A stretch of DNA of 50,573 nt from Bacteroidales bacterium (lineage in GTDB: Bacteria; Bacteroidota; Bacteroidia; Bacteroidales; VadinHA17). This document shows positions 48,741-50,573 of the stretch, one piece after another. The stretch's first letter is position 1. Every line of letters begins with the position of its first letter. The DNA is taken from the NCBI GenBank assembly GCA_003157015.1, contig PMIJ01000135.1:1-50573 (forward strand), given 5' to 3'. The notes below the pieces were generated by a model, which saw only the letters and a list, made by a program, of their open reading frames with translations, was not told the origin of the DNA and did no database searches. The position numbers were made by a program, and so were the translations under genes.

Positions 48741-50483
48741 CTAAGTTATATCAAGATTAAATGTTTTTTTCATTTCCTTCAGGATTGGATATTTGTTAAT
48801 TAAATAATTAAGCTTCTGTTCGTCGGAGTATAGAATATCACTATCCTCCGAAAGGTCAACAATAGTTTCGATATCTATTCCGGTAAGAACAAATCTTTCC
48901 TCAAGAAAGTTAACGAGTTTTGGTTTGTAACTCAGAATAAAAGTATCTTTTTGAGCCGCATTGTTTAAATGTATTCTGACAAAACGATCGCTTTCCAGTT
49001 CAGGTCTTATTGATTTAAACATACTGACAACACGTGTTCCCTCGCCTTTAAGCTGTTCGGTAAATTCATTCCAGGCAGCTTCAAAAGCTTGCTGAGTGAA
49101 ATCAATCTTAGGCTTTATTGTGACTTCAGGATCATTCAAAACCATTTTCTCCTCATTCTTTTCAGCCGGTCCGATATCTTCGGTGATAATATCTTTTATT
49201 GAAAAATTTTTAGAGGCTTTCTCAATGACAGGATCATGCCTTCCTGAAAGTTTCTCCTGACTTATAACTTTTTCAGAAACAGAAATTTCCTCACGCAATA
49301 TCTCTGATTTTTGGAGAAGTGGAAGATTCTCTGTGGTTTTATTCAAGTGGTGTAAATCAGGCTTTTTTTTTTCTGCTGGTTCCACAGATTCAGCCATCAG
49401 CATGCAAAGTCTTATAAGCGAGAGTTCAATATGCAACCTTTGATTCTTACTGCTTTTATAATTAAGATCGCAATTATTGCCAATCTCCAGAGATTTAAAC
49501 AGAAAATCTATCGGGCACTCCCCTGTCTGCTGCAGATACCTTTTTTTAATCGCAGGTGTTGCCTCAAGAAGGCGCAGCGTTGACTCATCTTTACTGACGA
49601 GAAGATCACGGAGATGACTGTTGAGTCCCGATATAAAATTATGTCCGTCAAAGCCTTTCTCCAGGACTTCATTAAAAGTCAGCAAGACTGTAGAAACATC
49701 TCCGGTTATAGCCGCTTCAACGATATTAAAATAATACTCATAATCGAGAACATTCAGGTTTTCTATAACATCCTTATAGGTGATCTTTTTCCCGCTCAGA
49801 CTGACAATCTGGTCAAAAATCGACAGAGCGTCGCGCAAGGCGCCATCAGCTTTCTGACCTATGATGTGTAACGCTTCATCCTCTGCAGTAATTCCTTCAT
49901 TCCTGGCTACGTACGTCAAACGTCCAACGATATCTTCAATTCTTATCCTGTTAAAATCAAAGATCTGGCATCGTGAGAGAATAGTCGGAATTATTTTATG
50001 CTTCTCTGTTGTAGCCAGAATAAATATAGCATGAGAAGGTGGTTCTTCGAGTGTTTTAAGGAAAGCGTTGAATGCAGATGAAGAAAGCATATGAACTTCA
50101 TCGATTATATATATGCTGTACTTCCCGATCTGCGGAGGAATACGTACCTGATCATTAAGTGACCTGATATCCTCAACTTTATTATTTGATGCGGCATCCA
50201 GTTCATGAATATTAAATGACCTTGATGAATTGAATGACAGACATGATTCGCATTCGTCGCATGCTTCAAGGTTTTCGCCAAGATTACTACAGTTTATTGT
50301 TTTGGCAAAGATCCTTGCACATGTTGTTTTACCAACACCTCTTGGTCCGCAAAAAAGATAAGCCTGTGTGAGATGTTTGTTTTTAATTGCACTTTTCAGC
50401 GTATTAGTGATAGAATCCTGGCCGATTACCATATCAAAAGTGGCGGGCCGGTATTTCCTTGCTGAAACAATGAAGTTTTCCAT
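48741..50483 (-). CDS. dnaX: DNA polymerase III subunit gamma/tau
   Basis: DnaX is the clamp-loader ATPase that also tethers polymerase cores. From ATG 50483 it has 580 residues: Walker A GPRGVGKT at 46-53, zinc-binding cysteines C65, C75, C78 and C81, Walker B IIDEVHML at ~126-133, and the LEEPPSHAIFILATTE sensor/SRC region. A variable, charged linker (~380-475) leads to a tau-like C-terminal domain. The open frame begins 13 codons earlier (50522), but that extension covers a promoter box and is not family-like. No programmed frameshift site was evident to me. Confidence 0.95.
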   Translation of the reverse strand: MENFIVSARKYRPATFDMVIGQDSITNTLKSAIKNKHLTQAYLFCGPRGVGKTTCARIFAKTINCSNLGENLEACDECESCLSFNSSRSFNIHELDAASNNKVEDIRSLNDQVRIPPQIGKYSIYIIDEVHMLSSSAFNAFLKTLEEPPSHAIFILATTEKHKIIPTILSRCQIFDFNRIRIEDIVGRLTYVARNEGITAEDEALHIIGQKADGALRDALSIFDQIVSLSGKKITYKDVIENLNVLDYEYYFNIVEAAITGDVSTVLLTFNEVLEKGFDGHNFISGLNSHLRDLLVSKDESTLRLLEATPAIKKRYLQQTGECPIDFLFKSLEIGNNCDLNYKSSKNQRLHIELSLIRLCMLMAESVEPAEKKKPDLHHLNKTTENLPLLQKSEILREEISVSEKVISQEKLSGRHDPVIEKASKNFSIKDIITEDIGPAEKNEEKMVLNDPEVTIKPKIDFTQQAFEAAWNEFTEQLKGEGTRVVSMFKSIRPELESDRFVRIHLNNAAQKDTFILSYKPKLVNFLEERFVLTGIDIETIVDLSEDSDILYSDEQKLNYLINKYPILKEMKKTFNLDIT

Positions 50484-50519
50484 AGAATAGCAGTCGACGT
50501 ATTTAATAATTCCTGAACA

Positions 50520-50527
50520 CAAATATA
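50520..50527 (-). promoter_or_regulatory. Candidate -7 box (TATATTTG) for dnaX
   Basis: On the minus strand TATATTTG matches TAnnTTTG and gives a leader of about 30 bases before the ATG at 50483. It overlaps the first codons of the longer frame and so decides the start. Confidence 0.5.
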
Positions 50528-50531
50528 GTTA

Positions 50532-50573
50532 AAAAGGAAAAAGGAAAACTAAAAGACAAAAGACAAAAGTAAA
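50532..50573. repeat. Purine-rich repeat with AAAAGAC units, cut by window edge
   Basis: GGAAA-type units pass into two identical heptamers AAAAGAC (50551-50564) and a partial third. It continues off the window, so its extent is unknown. It may be related to the AGAC arrays elsewhere. Confidence 0.5.

Overview
The window comes from a member of the Bacteroidota, most likely an anaerobic or facultative environmental lineage near Bacteroidales/Marinilabiliales. The evidence is a T9SS-type C-terminal sorting domain, a SecA of about 1,100 residues with the insertion common in this phylum, Bacteroidota-restricted families (DUF6913-like, SiaC/DUF1987), TAnnTTTG-type -7 boxes ahead of several genes, few Shine-Dalgarno sites, and an 11-subunit complex I without NuoEFG. 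The genus cannot be told from the sequence. No rRNA, tRNA, CRISPR array or prophage was seen.

Layout. Positions 1-195 are the 5' end of a group IIC intron on the minus strand, cut by the window edge and abutting a terminator-like hairpin. truA follows (+). Positions 1220-7868 (-) hold one seven-gene operon, hdrC-hdrB-hdrA-flxD-flxC-flxB-flxA, a complete HdrABC-FlxABCD electron-bifurcation complex. Diverging from it is nuoABCDHIJKLMN (8158-18318, +) and a small unknown gene. The shared 289-bp spacer carries a near-perfect CRP/FNR-type palindrome. Next come a TPR gene, comA-like and aroE (-), a PD40 lipoprotein (+), then ffh-folD and argS (-), and siaC-like (+).

Positions 28216-36254 hold an AmmeMemoRadiSam locus. 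It has a secreted Memo-AMMECR1 fusion, a large membrane protein with a degenerate spermidine-synthase-like domain and a histidine-bearing N-terminal membrane module, an antisense FtsX/MacB-type permease, and an AmmeMemoRadiSam radical SAM enzyme with an export-like N-terminus. This is the least understood functional unit here. ligA, a DUF6913-like gene and dapA follow on the + strand. The remainder is on the - strand: secA, a T9SS-sorted snapalysin-like metalloprotease, ferritin, a receiver-only response regulator, a PAS histidine kinase with a degenerate receiver, and dnaX.

How the genes may work together (inference): FlxABCD-HdrABC would exchange electrons between NADH, ferredoxin and a thiol/disulfide couple. 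Complex I without its NADH module may accept electrons from ferredoxin or an unknown donor. The divergent arrangement suggests linked redox control. A second theme is a set of short intergenic arrays with 6-, 8- or 9-base periods (13344-13399, 18381-18412, 29732-29763, 29842-29893, 46705-46728), an inverted repeat of CTTTGTG units (25536-25637) and a perfect 31-nt palindrome (1098-1128). These look like dispersed repeat families rather than gene features. Several long reading frames begin too early; the starts given here for the lipoprotein gene, argS, amrS, ligA and dnaX were moved downstream using promoter boxes and family alignment.
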